A stretch of 64,000 bases of DNA from Roseibium polysiphoniae. GTDB lineage: Bacteria; Pseudomonadota; Alphaproteobacteria; Rhizobiales; Stappiaceae. Within the stretch, counting starts at the first letter, position 1, and each line of letters begins with the position of its first letter. This document shows positions 55,942 to 64,000 of the stretch, piece by piece. The translations under genes were made by a program, and so were the position numbers. A model generated the notes under the pieces. The model was not told where the DNA came from. It ran no database searches and worked only from the letters and a program-made list of their open reading frames with translations. The stretch spans positions 186,001 to 250,000 of the forward strand of contig NZ_JACYXJ010000006.1 in the NCBI RefSeq assembly GCF_014842925.1, given 5' to 3'.

Positions 55942-57090
55942 ATGCCCATGACTGCCGCTAAGGAAGGTCCCACTCAAGTGCCAGCCTCTGCCCAGGCGGC
56001 GGAAGGTGTTTTACAGCCCATCGGCATTTCTGACGAGCGCCGGCGCGGTCGCGGCGCCGGGTTGAATATGGCCGGACGGTTCGAGCCGCGGGCCACGGAA
56101 ATCGTGGATGACGGCTGGGACAGCCATGAGGACCTGCCTCCGTTCAAGACAACCGTGCAGGAAGAAAAAGCCCGGACCATCATCACCCGGAATGCCTCGC
56201 CGGACATTTCCTTCGACCGATCTATCAATCCCTATCGTGGCTGCGAGCACGGCTGTACCTATTGCTTCGCCCGACCCAGCCACGCCTTCATGGGCCTTTC
56301 GCCCGGGATCGACTTTGAAGCGCGCCTGTTTGCCAAACCCAATGCTGCCGATCTTCTGGAGCGGGAACTCTCCGCCCCTGGCTATGTTCCCAAGCCGATC
56401 GCCATCGGCACCAACACAGATGCCTATCAGCCCGCAGAGCGCAGCTACACGCTGATGCGCGAGATCCTGGACGTGCTCGACCGCTATCATCATCCGGTGG
56501 CCATTGTGACCAAGTCAGCGCTGGTGGAACGGGATATCGACATTCTGGCGCGCATGGCCGAGCGCAATCTGTGCAAGGTCGCCCTGTCGGTTACGACGCT
56601 CGACAAGAAACTCTGCAGGTCCATGGAGCCCCGCGCATCGGCCCCGCACAAACGACTGCAAGCGATCAAGGCGCTCAGCGAGGCGGGGGTGCCGGCCTCC
56701 GTCATGGTTGCACCGGTTATTCCGGCGCTGACCGACAGCGAGATCGAAGCCATCCTGGAGGCTTCCGCCGAGCATGGCGCGGCCGAAGCCGGGTTTGTGC
56801 TTCTGCGCCTTCCGCGTGAGGTCTCCGAGCTCTTCCGCGACTGGCTGCTGCGCGAACGGCCCGGCCAGTATCAGCATGTGATGAGCCTGATCCGCTCCAT
56901 GCGCGGCGGCAAGGACTATGATGCCAACTGGGGAGAGCGCATGCGCGGCAAGGGCCCCTATGCCGACCAGATCGCCAAACGTTTTCAGCTCGCCGCCAAG
57001 CGCCTGGGGCTGAACACACGCCGACGCAAGCTCAACACGGAGCTTTTCGTGTCACCGCAAAAAGGTGGGGTACAGCTGGACCTGTTTTAA
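55942..57090 (+). CDS. PA0069 family radical SAM protein
   Basis: A 382-residue radical SAM enzyme. The cluster motif CEHGCTYC (CX3CX2C) and the preceding SINPYRGCEHG identify the PA0069/SPL-like group, whose substrates are unknown; the N-terminal 60 residues are a disordered Ala/Glu-rich extension. The downstream rnhB gene begins 45 bases later, an order seen in many Hyphomicrobiales (from general knowledge). Confidence 0.9.
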   Translation: MPMTAAKEGPTQVPASAQAAEGVLQPIGISDERRRGRGAGLNMAGRFEPRATEIVDDGWDSHEDLPPFKTTVQEEKARTIITRNASPDISFDRSINPYRGCEHGCTYCFARPSHAFMGLSPGIDFEARLFAKPNAADLLERELSAPGYVPKPIAIGTNTDAYQPAERSYTLMREILDVLDRYHHPVAIVTKSALVERDIDILARMAERNLCKVALSVTTLDKKLCRSMEPRASAPHKRLQAIKALSEAGVPASVMVAPVIPALTDSEIEAILEASAEHGAAEAGFVLLRLPREVSELFRDWLLRERPGQYQHVMSLIRSMRGGKDYDANWGERMRGKGPYADQIAKRFQLAAKRLGLNTRRRKLNTELFVSPQKGGVQLDLF

Positions 57091-57135
57091 GGAGCAAGCC
57101 TTGCCGCATGACACGCACAGCGGCACACTTGGGCG

Positions 57136-57819
57136 ATGAGCAAGCGCACTGCCCCTTCCCTCTTCGACCTTCCCTTTCCCGACGCGCCCGATGCCCGAGT
57201 GGAGCGGCGCCATGCTGCGTCGTTTGACGGGCTCCTGGCGGGCGTGGATGAGGCGGGCCGCGGGCCCTGGGCAGGGCCGGTGGTGACGGCGGCCGTTATC
57301 CTGGACTACGACAATCTGCCGGAAGGTCTCAACGACTCCAAGAAACTGACCGAGGCCAAACGCGAAGCTCTCTTCGATCAGATCATGACATCGGCCCATG
57401 TGGGCATTGCCAGCGCCAGCGCGGTGACCATTGATGAGAAGAACGTCCGGGCGGCCACGCTTGGCGCAATGGTGCGGGCTGTCGGTGCGCTGGCCTTGTC
57501 CCCCAAGATGGTTCTGGTGGATGGACGGGACGTGCCGCCTGGTCTCACACAAGATGGACAAAGCCTGATCAAGGGCGACGGGCGTTGCCTGTGCATTGCG
57601 GCCGCCTCGATTGTGGCCAAGGTGCTACGTGACCGAATGATGGTGCGCGCCGACGATCATCACCCTGGATATGGATTCGCCGTTCACAAGGGCTACGGCG
57701 TGCCGAAGCATAGCGAAGCGCTCTCGAGGCTTGGGCCTTGCCCGCTGCATCGCAGGTCCTTCAAACCTGTGCGGATGGCGTCAGGTTCGGTCAACGAGTC
57801 GGATCTGAAAGCTCTTTGA
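57136..57819 (+). CDS. rnhB: Ribonuclease HII
   Basis: A 227-residue RNase HII, which cuts RNA in RNA-DNA hybrids and at single ribonucleotides. GVDEAGRGPWAGPV holds the first two acidic catalytic residues (D, E) and KMVLVDGRDVP the third; VIDEKNVRAA-like ITIDEKN is also kept. Starts at ATG 57136. Its 3' end overlaps the opposite-strand YunG gene by 29 bases. Confidence 0.95.
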   Translation: MSKRTAPSLFDLPFPDAPDARVERRHAASFDGLLAGVDEAGRGPWAGPVVTAAVILDYDNLPEGLNDSKKLTEAKREALFDQIMTSAHVGIASASAVTIDEKNVRAATLGAMVRAVGALALSPKMVLVDGRDVPPGLTQDGQSLIKGDGRCLCIAAASIVAKVLRDRMMVRADDHHPGYGFAVHKGYGVPKHSEALSRLGPCPLHRRSFKPVRMASGSVNESDLKAL

Positions 57820-58171
57820 TTAAGGCTTCTTTCAGCGTGTCGAATTCCCGTCGTGGAATGCCAACCATTGCCGCATCGTGCGTTGTAAGTTCGTGATCAT
57901 AGGACGAAGGCGCCTCAAACACCGACCGAGGCCCCGAAAACTGGCTGTCGGTAAAATCTATCGTCTGACGATCAATGCGATTGTAATAATGCATCACACC
58001 GGGCAGCGCAGTGCGCAGGATTTCTCCGCCGAAGAGGTCCTCAATAACAGCTGCCGTAACGTTGCACTGCCCCAGAGCCGGATTTTCCTCTGTCCATTGA
58101 ACGGCGGTTTCCAGTGACCAGGCTTTCTTCAAGGCCGCCCTGATCTGGGCTTCGTCAAATACCAGGGCCAT
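57791..58171 (-). CDS. YunG family protein
   Basis: A 126-residue protein from ATG 58171 with GGGAG upstream (an ATG at 58252 is also open). WSLETAVQWTEENPALGQC, VTAAVIEDLFGGEIL and YNRID are YunG signatures. Function unknown. It overlaps the end of rnhB in opposite orientation and follows the terminator of the atp operon. Confidence 0.82.
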   Translation of the reverse strand: MALVFDEAQIRAALKKAWSLETAVQWTEENPALGQCNVTAAVIEDLFGGEILRTALPGVMHYYNRIDRQTIDFTDSQFSGPRSVFEAPSSYDHELTTHDAAMVGIPRREFDTLKEALIKELSDPTR

Positions 58172-58242
58172 TGCAACATCTCCCTTACCCTTGGGCTTCC
58201 AAGTATTATCACACACGAAAAGATCAGTGGCTGCAACGGTGC

Positions 58243-58274
58243 CCAAAAACAAAAAAGCGGCCCGGAGGCCGCTT
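58243..58274 (-). terminator. Terminator of the F0 ATP synthase operon
   Basis: On the minus strand AAGCGGCC, a short loop and GGCCGCTT form a stem followed by TTTTTTGTTTTT. It lies about 27 bases after the atpF stop. Confidence 0.85.
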
Positions 58275-58300
58275 CTCGTTCAAACTGATCTTTGGTCAGA

Positions 58301-58780
58301 TCAGTTCAGCTTTTCTTTCACCTGAGCAATGCTCTTGGACAGGATGTCATCAGCCACCTTGTCCTTGACCTTGGCGGACAGGATCTGTTCAGCCGCAGCC
58401 ACCGCGATGTCCGCAGCACGTGCACGAACTTCGGCGATAGCCTGTGTTTCGGCCTGGGCGATCTTGTCTTCCGCAGCCTTGGAACGGCGAGCGATCATCT
58501 CTTCCAGAGCGTTGTTGGTTTCAACGGTCAGACGTTCGGCTTCAGAGTTTGCTTCAGCGATGATCGCTTCTGCTTCGCCTTCGGCTTCATGACGCTTGCG
58601 CTGATAGTCCGACAAAAGAGCCTGGGCTTCTTCACGGAGCTTCCGCGCTTCGTCCAGTTCCTTGCGGATGTCATCTGCACGGTTGTCCAGCGCACCGCTG
58701 ATCTTGCTCGGGACCTTGACCCAGAACATGGCAGCGAGAAAGAGGACGAGACCGACAAAGGCCCAAAATGTTGCGTCCAT
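58301..58780 (-). CDS. atpF: ATP synthase F0 subunit b
   Basis: A 159-residue subunit b: one N-terminal membrane helix (FWAFVGLVLFLAAMFWV) and a long charged coiled coil that forms the peripheral stalk linking F0 to F1. Last gene of the operon, 10 bases after subunit b'. Confidence 0.95.
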   Translation of the reverse strand: MDATFWAFVGLVLFLAAMFWVKVPSKISGALDNRADDIRKELDEARKLREEAQALLSDYQRKRHEAEGEAEAIIAEANSEAERLTVETNNALEEMIARRSKAAEDKIAQAETQAIAEVRARAADIAVAAAEQILSAKVKDKVADDILSKSIAQVKEKLN

Positions 58781-58790
58781 TGTCGTCTCC

Positions 58791-59351
58791 TCAGTTCATC
58801 GCCGACTTGAGCGCCTTGGTCAGATCGGTCTTTGTCGGAGCCTTGCCCATCAGCACTTCAACGAGCGCTGTGGTGGTTTCTCCGGCAATGTCGCCAATCT
58901 GTGACAGGGCCTCGGTCTTGATACCGGCAATGTGGGTTTCTGCTGCTGCGAGCTTTTCGGCAAGCTCGGTTTCAGCCTTTTCCCGGCGCGCTTCGTTCTC
59001 GGCCTTCAGCTTGGCACGCGTGTCATGGGCGATGCCATGAGCCTTGTTGCGCGCTTCGGCAAGGGCCTGTTCGTAAGCGGCGATGGCAGCGTCGGTTTCC
59101 TGCTTGAGGCGATTGGCCTCGGCAAGGTCACCAGCGATACGATCCTTACGATCTTCGAGAATGCCAGCAATCCGCGGCACGGCCACGTTCTTCATGATCC
59201 AGTAGAACAGGCCGAAGGTGATGGCCAGCCAAAGGATCTGCGAAGCGAAGGTCGAGCTGTCGAACGGCGGGAAACCCGCACCATGTTCACCCGGCGGCAC
59301 TTCGATCACTTCGTGCGTGCCTTCGGTAGTCGAATGGGTTTGGCTTGCCAT
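58791..59351 (-). CDS. atpF': ATP synthase F0 subunit b'
   Basis: A 186-residue b' subunit with an N-terminal soluble extension (Gly/Pro-containing), one membrane helix (LWLAITFGLFYWIMKNV) and a coiled coil. Having separate b and b' genes is typical of alphaproteobacteria and photosynthetic lineages. It sits between atpE and atpF. Confidence 0.94.
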   Translation of the reverse strand: MASQTHSTTEGTHEVIEVPPGEHGAGFPPFDSSTFASQILWLAITFGLFYWIMKNVAVPRIAGILEDRKDRIAGDLAEANRLKQETDAAIAAYEQALAEARNKAHGIAHDTRAKLKAENEARREKAETELAEKLAAAETHIAGIKTEALSQIGDIAGETTTALVEVLMGKAPTKTDLTKALKSAMN

Positions 59352-59448
59352 TTCCTGTCTCCAAATCCCGGTTAGGCGGCGCTGTTACCTTGAAGGCCTG
59401 GGCGCCGCCACCGGAGTCGCGTCAGTTTCGCTAGGGACTAGCGAGTTC

Positions 59449-59673
59449 TTACGCGAAAAGGAGAAGAAGGGCGATCAGCAGGGAGAAGATGCCCAGAGCT
59501 TCGGTAACGGCGAAGCCGAAAACCAGACGACCGAACTGGCCGTCAGCTGCTGTCGGGTTGCGCAGTGCGCCAGCGAGGTAGCTGCCGAAGATGTTGCCGA
59601 GTGCGATAGCTGCACCGCCCATGCCAAGGCATGCGATACCGGCGCCGATGTACTTTGCTGCTTCTGCTTCCAT
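59449..59673 (-). CDS. atpE: ATP synthase F0 subunit c
   Basis: The 74-residue proteolipid that makes the rotor ring. Two membrane helices flank the polar loop RNPTAADGQ, and the proton-carrying acid is Glu in [11 protein letters not shown] 59673 gives the usual length; the frame opens at 59733. Confidence 0.96.
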   Translation of the reverse strand: MEAEAAKYIGAGIACLGMGGAAIALGNIFGSYLAGALRNPTAADGQFGRLVFGFAVTEALGIFSLLIALLLLFA

Positions 59674-59751
59674 GACACGTGCTCCTAGATTGTGTTTTGC
59701 AGATTGTCTCACCAGGCGGTGCCGCTTCGGCACCGCATGAGCTTGAAACGC

Positions 59752-60501
59752 TTAGTGTGACGGGTGGATTGCGTCGTTCAGATACATGCAGGTCAGGACC
59801 GTGAAGACATAGGCCTGCAGGAAGGCGACGAGGAATTCCAGCGCTGTGAGCGCAACCGTCATTCCGAGCGGAAGAATTGCACCGAAGATGCCGACAGCGC
59901 CCATTGCGCTCAGGCTTACGATAAAGCCTGCGAACACCTTCAAGGTGATGTGACCGGCAAGCATGTTCGCGAACAGACGAACAGAGAGGCTAACCGGACG
60001 GGAAAGAAAGGAAATCACTTCGATCGGCGCCACAATCGGGATCAGGGCGCCGGGAACACCAGCTGGCACGAAGAGACCCAGGAACTTCATGCCATGACGC
60101 ATGAAGCCGTAGATTGTCACCGTCAGGATCACCAGCATCGACAGCGCGAAAGTGACGATGATGTGGCTGGTGACCGTGAAGAAGTAGGGGAACATGCCGA
60201 ACAGGTTTGCCACCAGGACAAACATGAACAGCGAAAAGACCATCGGAAAGAAGCGCATGCCTTCAGTTCCGGCGGAGCTTCGCAGCATTCCTGCCACGAA
60301 CTCATACGCCATTTCGGAAATGGACTGCATGCGGGTCGGGACCAGGCCGCGACCGCTGGTCGAGAAGATCAGGAAAGCAGACGCCGCTGCCACGGTCGCA
60401 ACCATGAACAGCGAAGAATTGGTGAAAGAGAAATCCATACCCCCGACTTCAATCGGGAAAAGTTTCTGGATCTGGAACTGATGGATCGGATCGTTCGCCA
60501 C
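59752..60501 (-). CDS. atpB: ATP synthase F0 subunit a
   Basis: A 249-residue subunit a, the proton channel stator. The essential arginine is in [14 protein letters not shown] (helix 4), and [12 protein letters not shown] is conserved. Starts at ATG 60501 and is followed by atpE. Confidence 0.96.
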   Translation of the reverse strand: MANDPIHQFQIQKLFPIEVGGMDFSFTNSSLFMVATVAAASAFLIFSTSGRGLVPTRMQSISEMAYEFVAGMLRSSAGTEGMRFFPMVFSLFMFVLVANLFGMFPYFFTVTSHIIVTFALSMLVILTVTIYGFMRHGMKFLGLFVPAGVPGALIPIVAPIEVISFLSRPVSLSVRLFANMLAGHITLKVFAGFIVSLSAMGAVGIFGAILPLGMTVALTALEFLVAFLQAYVFTVLTCMYLNDAIHPSH

Positions 60502-60561
60502 CGGTCAGCCTTCTTCGCTCGTTCATTTCAAGGCGCGCCAATTACGGCGCGGACACATTAT

Positions 60562-60948
60562 TCAGTCGGAACCGTCTTCGGTCTCATCGGAGTGAAGCTT
60601 GTTCTCTGGTTCAGCGACATAACCCGCCGACCTAAGAACATTCAAGACCCCAGCCCCAAAGCCCAGCAACAAAAAGACGATTAGGCCAAATGGCGTCGTC
60701 CCCAGCCACTGATCAAGAACCCAACCGACTCCGCCTCCAACCAGAATGCCCGCAATGAATTCCGAAGAAAGTTTCATTGCCTGGCCATAGCCGGAGGAGC
60801 TGCCTTTTGACCTGGCTGCAGAAACCCGTTCGGCTTCCTGCCTGTCGTCCAGCATCCGGTTCAACCGGTCCCGTCGCTCTGACAGTTCAGCTTCCAGAAG
60901 TTCGCCCTTCGGTCCTGATTTCGGTTCGTCGTCTGCAGAGCCGTTCAT
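60562..60948 (-). CDS. atpI: ATP synthase protein I
   Basis: A 128-residue AtpI with a charged N-terminal half (coiled coil, about 15-50) and two membrane helices (FIAGILVGGGVGWVLD, GLIVFLLLGFGAGV). AtpI helps assemble the c-ring. First gene of the F0 operon; its promoter lies in 60,949-61,150. Confidence 0.93.
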   Translation of the reverse strand: MNGSADDEPKSGPKGELLEAELSERRDRLNRMLDDRQEAERVSAARSKGSSSGYGQAMKLSSEFIAGILVGGGVGWVLDQWLGTTPFGLIVFLLLGFGAGVLNVLRSAGYVAEPENKLHSDETEDGSD

Positions 60949-61156
60949 ATGTTCCCCGCTGCAACAATCCGCTCAGATCCGGCAGTTATTCAACCCCCGT
61001 AAGCCGCGCGCACCATAGTCGGCACCCCCTGCCCTGTCAAGAACCGCCATATGACGGATAAGCTTTTGTTTTAAATGAAAAATTTCGCACGCAGAGCAAC
61101 AATGCCAGACCTAAGTCGAATGGATCTGCGCGCATTGCAACAAGGATTTGGCGATC

Positions 61157-64000
61157 CTAACCGGCCTCGCGGAATCGCTCCGCGGTTTCCAGATCGACCG
61201 AGACCAGCTGCGAGACCCCGCGCTCAGCCATTGTGACGCCGAACAAGCGGTTCATCCGGGCCATGGTGATGGGATTATGGGTGATCACGACAAACCGGGT
61301 TTCGGTGCGCCGCGCCATTTCGTCAAGCAGATCGCAATAACGCTCGACATTTGCGTCATCGAGCGGCGCGTCGACCTCATCGAGAACGCAGATCGGCGCC
61401 GGATTCGTCAGGAAGACGGCAAAGATCAGCGCCATGGCAGTCAAGGCCTGCTCGCCGCCGGACAGGAGCGTCATGGTCTGGGGCTTTTTGCCAGGTGGGC
61501 GGGCGATGATTTCAAGACCCGCGTCCAGTGGATCATCAGAATCGACCAATTGCAGCTCGGCTGTGCCCCCGCCGAACAAATGCGTGAACAACCGCTGGAA
61601 ATGATCGTTGACCACCTCGAAAGAGGACAACAAACGTTCGCGGGCCTCCTTGTTCAGGTTGGAGATGCCAGTCCGCAGGCGTCGAATCGCTTCGATCAGA
61701 TCATCCCGCTCGCTGGTAAGGGTTGTCTTCTGCTCATCAATCTCGCGAAGTTCTTCCTCGGCCCTGAGATTCACGCCTCCGAGACGTTCGCGTTCGGCCT
61801 TTAACCGCTCCAGCTTGCGTTCGATCGCTTCCGGGTCCGGGAGTGGCGCGCCTTCCTTCAGCCCCGCGATCTCCGGCAACGCCGATACCGGCTCCTCGAG
61901 GTCTTCATCGATCCGGGCCTCGATGGAGGTCTTGCGCTGGCGCGCTGCTTCAAGACGCTCTTCCGCGCGGATCTTTTCTTCGCGCGCCCCGGCCAGACCT
62001 TCCATCGCGGCGCGAGCAGCGTGGTCGACGTCAGCAAGATCCGTCTCGGCCCGAAGCAGGTCGTCGTCTTTCTGTTTCTTGGCGTCTTCCGCCTTGGCAA
62101 TTTCGCTGAAAAGACTGCGCCGCTTCAGTTCGATCTCCTCAGGCGCCTCAATCAGTTCAGCCCGCTCGTCTTCTGCCTCCTGCTTGCGCCCCTGGAGGAC
62201 CGCGATCTGCTGGGAGGCATTGGCAGCACGGGCTTTCCAGCTGTCGTATTCGCGCGCAATGGACTCCAGCCGCCGGTCACGCATCTGCTGTTCGCGGGAA
62301 ATGCCTTCTGAAACGGCACGTGCCTCAGCGAGCGCTGCCCGTGCTCCTGCGACATCGGCCTGAAGGCCTGCGATCTCATCCTGAAAGCCGGCCACCTCTG
62401 GCGCACCGGCGAGTTCTTCTTCTGCCTCTGTCAGAGTCTCGCGTGCTTCGGCGGCTTCTTCACCGAGCCGTTCCGCGCGCTCTTCAGCGGCCGCCTTCTT
62501 GCTCGAAAGCTGGGAATAGGCGCGCTCGGCAACGACCAGCGCCTCACGTGCAGCTGTCAGGTCTTGTTGGAGCCCCCGCGTCCGGCCCTTGGCAGCCTGT
62601 TCGTTTTCGGCGGCCTGACGGACGTTGCCTGACGCCCGCTCCAGCTCGGTACGGCTGTCCTCCACAACGACGCGGGCCGCATCAATCTTGTCGGACAATT
62701 CTGCGAGGCGGTTTTTCTGGGCAAGACGCTGCGCTGGCGGGGTCGGCGCATCGGCGCTGACGACAAAGCCATCCCAGCGCCACAGGTCCCCGTCCTTTGA
62801 CACCAGCCGCTGGCCGGGTTTCAAGAGTTTTTGCAGACGTGGGCCATCCTGCGCCTCGACGAGCCCGACCTGTGCCAGTCGACGCGACAGCTGGTGCGGC
62901 GCATCGACTTGCCCGCCAAGCGGCTTCACCCCTTCCGGCAGAGCTGGATCTGAAGAGGCGTCGGGCGTTTCACCCCAGCGCACCGGCGCTGCAGCATCGA
63001 GCGGGGCGTCGAGATCCTCGCCAAGCGCGGCACCCAGGGCGGTTTCAAACCCCGGCGCAACTGTCAATTTGTCGACGGCGGGCTGCCATTCTCCGCCAAG
63101 AGAGACGTTGAGAACCTTTTCAAGGGTCTTTGCTTCTGTCTCCAGGGCCGAAAGCGCCTTCTCGGCGTCGTTGACCGGACCGCGTGCCGCTTGCTCCCGT
63201 TCACGGGTCTCTCGTGTTTGCGTTTCAGCAAGCTCGACAGCTGCTTCCGCCTCCAGAAGCAGCTCTTCAGCCAGCTCCACCGCGGCCTGTCTCTCGGCCA
63301 TTCCGTCGTGCGTCGCCATCTCTTCGCTCAACGCATCGAGCACAGTCCGCGCTTCAAGCGCCTGCGCGGCGAGGCGCTCTGACCGCTGGCGCGCATCAAC
63401 GACCTGACGCTCCAGTCGTTGACGCTCGGCCAATCCGCGCGCCTGAGCTGCCGTCACATCGCTCAAGCGGCTTTCGTGGCCGGCCAGTACTTCACCGACC
63501 TCGGCCACTTTTTCGCGGGCAAGTTCTGCCCGCTCCAGAACAGTTTCGCTTTCTTCGACCAGTTCCGCACGCTCTTCGGCGAGACGCTCCAGAACTTCGT
63601 CGTTTTCCGAGACCAGCATTTGCTCGCGGGTGACGTCTTCGCCGAGCTGAACCAGTCGGCGCTCGAGGTCCTGAAGACGCTCCTTGATCCGGCGTTCTTC
63701 GGAATCCAGTTCGTTTCGCGCAATCACCAGCCGCTGCAACACTGCGCCGGCGGTCGCGGCAGCATCTCTCAGTTCCGGCAGCTTATGGGAGGCGATCGCC
63801 TGTATCCGAGCGCTTTCGGCCTGCAAGCCGGCAGCTTCGGCGACCTGCTGCTGGGCGGCATTGAAATGCGTTTCAGCCTCCGACAAGGCCGTCCCTGCAT
63901 CATTCCAGCGCAGATAGAGAATAGAGGCCTCCGCCGCACGGATCTCGGACGAGAGATTGCGATACCGCGACGCCTGGCGGGATTGTCGACGCAGGCTGTC
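61157..64000 (-). CDS. smc: Chromosome segregation ATPase SMC, C-terminal part (5' end outside the window)
   Basis: The minus-strand frame is open to the window edge, so only the C-terminal about 947 codons are present. Two long coiled coils flank a hinge (about 62,700-63,100), and the C-terminal head has the ABC signature LLSGGEQALTAMAL and Walker B LDEVDAPLDD. SMC organises and segregates chromosomes. The frame shown to begin at TTG 63886 is not a start; the coding sequence continues upstream. It is followed by the atp operon on the same strand, about 208 bases away. Confidence 0.96.
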   Translation of the reverse strand, partial: DSLRRQSRQASRYRNLSSEIRAAEASILYLRWNDAGTALSEAETHFNAAQQQVAEAAGLQAESARIQAIASHKLPELRDAAATAGAVLQRLVIARNELDSEERRIKERLQDLERRLVQLGEDVTREQMLVSENDEVLERLAEERAELVEESETVLERAELAREKVAEVGEVLAGHESRLSDVTAAQARGLAERQRLERQVVDARQRSERLAAQALEARTVLDALSEEMATHDGMAERQAAVELAEELLLEAEAAVELAETQTRETREREQAARGPVNDAEKALSALETEAKTLEKVLNVSLGGEWQPAVDKLTVAPGFETALGAALGEDLDAPLDAAAPVRWGETPDASSDPALPEGVKPLGGQVDAPHQLSRRLAQVGLVEAQDGPRLQKLLKPGQRLVSKDGDLWRWDGFVVSADAPTPPAQRLAQKNRLAELSDKIDAARVVVEDSRTELERASGNVRQAAENEQAAKGRTRGLQQDLTAAREALVVAERAYSQLSSKKAAAEERAERLGEEAAEARETLTEAEEELAGAPEVAGFQDEIAGLQADVAGARAALAEARAVSEGISREQQMRDRRLESIAREYDSWKARAANASQQIAVLQGRKQEAEDERAELIEAPEEIELKRRSLFSEIAKAEDAKKQKDDDLLRAETDLADVDHAARAAMEGLAGAREEKIRAEERLEAARQRKTSIEARIDEDLEEPVSALPEIAGLKEGAPLPDPEAIERKLERLKAERERLGGVNLRAEEELREIDEQKTTLTSERDDLIEAIRRLRTGISNLNKEARERLLSSFEVVNDHFQRLFTHLFGGGTAELQLVDSDDPLDAGLEIIARPPGKKPQTMTLLSGGEQALTAMALIFAVFLTNPAPICVLDEVDAPLDDANVERYCDLLDEMARRTETRFVVITHNPITMARMNRLFGVTMAERGVSQLVSVDLETAERFREAG

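Overview
The window is a GC-rich (about 60%) chromosomal stretch from an alphaproteobacterium. It is most likely a member of the Hyphomicrobiales, perhaps close to Roseibium/Labrenzia (Stappiaceae); this rests on gene families and order, not on a database search. Markers are an F0 operon with separate b and b' subunits, a NadQ-type regulator with nadABC, a Tlde1/DUF2778 protein, DUF2293 and DUF1127 proteins, a PA0069-type radical SAM gene beside rnhB, and smc. Coding is dense and no rRNA, tRNA, CRISPR, transposase or integrase was recognised.

Layout. 0-10 kb: a NadQ-like regulator, a SleB-type cell-wall hydrolase, a P-type Ca2+-like ATPase, a HupE/UreJ protein, then nadA-nadB-nadC on the minus strand with two CTCA-N3-TGAG operator-like palindromes before nadA. 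10-14 kb: an MFS carrier and a chromate pair (rhodanese-ChrB fusion plus ChrA). 14-24 kb: glyS and glyQ (glycyl-tRNA synthetase) bracketing a GGDEF-EAL protein, gltS, and a DUF2207/LemA pair. 24-31 kb: a PF10118 hydrolase with a methyltransferase, the translation factor EttA, and a two-gene envelope module between two near-identical terminators. 31-42 kb: MOSC, DUF2293, DUF1127 and cysteine-rich regulator genes, 1.6 kb of repeat-rich non-coding DNA, an L,D-transpeptidase-like gene, an S49 protease, a PilZ protein, uracil-DNA glycosylase and ETF-ubiquinone oxidoreductase. 42-50 kb: RhlE helicase, malic enzyme, ceramidase-like protein, a PLP aminotransferase, moaB, a serine hydrolase. 50-54 kb: a permease-LysR cassette between two 230-bp direct repeats derived from an EamA transporter gene. 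54-64 kb: sulfotransferase, glycosyltransferase, radical SAM, rnhB, YunG, the F0 operon (atpI-B-E-F'-F) and the C-terminal part of smc.

Most of the window is housekeeping. The accessory signals that stand out are: (1) the 97.8% identical 230-bp duplication flanking permease-LysR, which looks like a recent single-crossover insertion; (2) a roughly 120-residue low-GC in-frame segment inside glyS; (3) a duplicated terminator bracketing an unknown secreted protein and a peptidoglycan-binding protein; (4) a perfect lux-box-like palindrome abutting the GGDEF-EAL start codon; (5) paired operators before nadA; and (6) a composite 170-bp intergenic repeat present twice. I did not find a clear large novel defence or mobile system. 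Start codons were chosen by ribosome-binding site and family length, and several are TTG.
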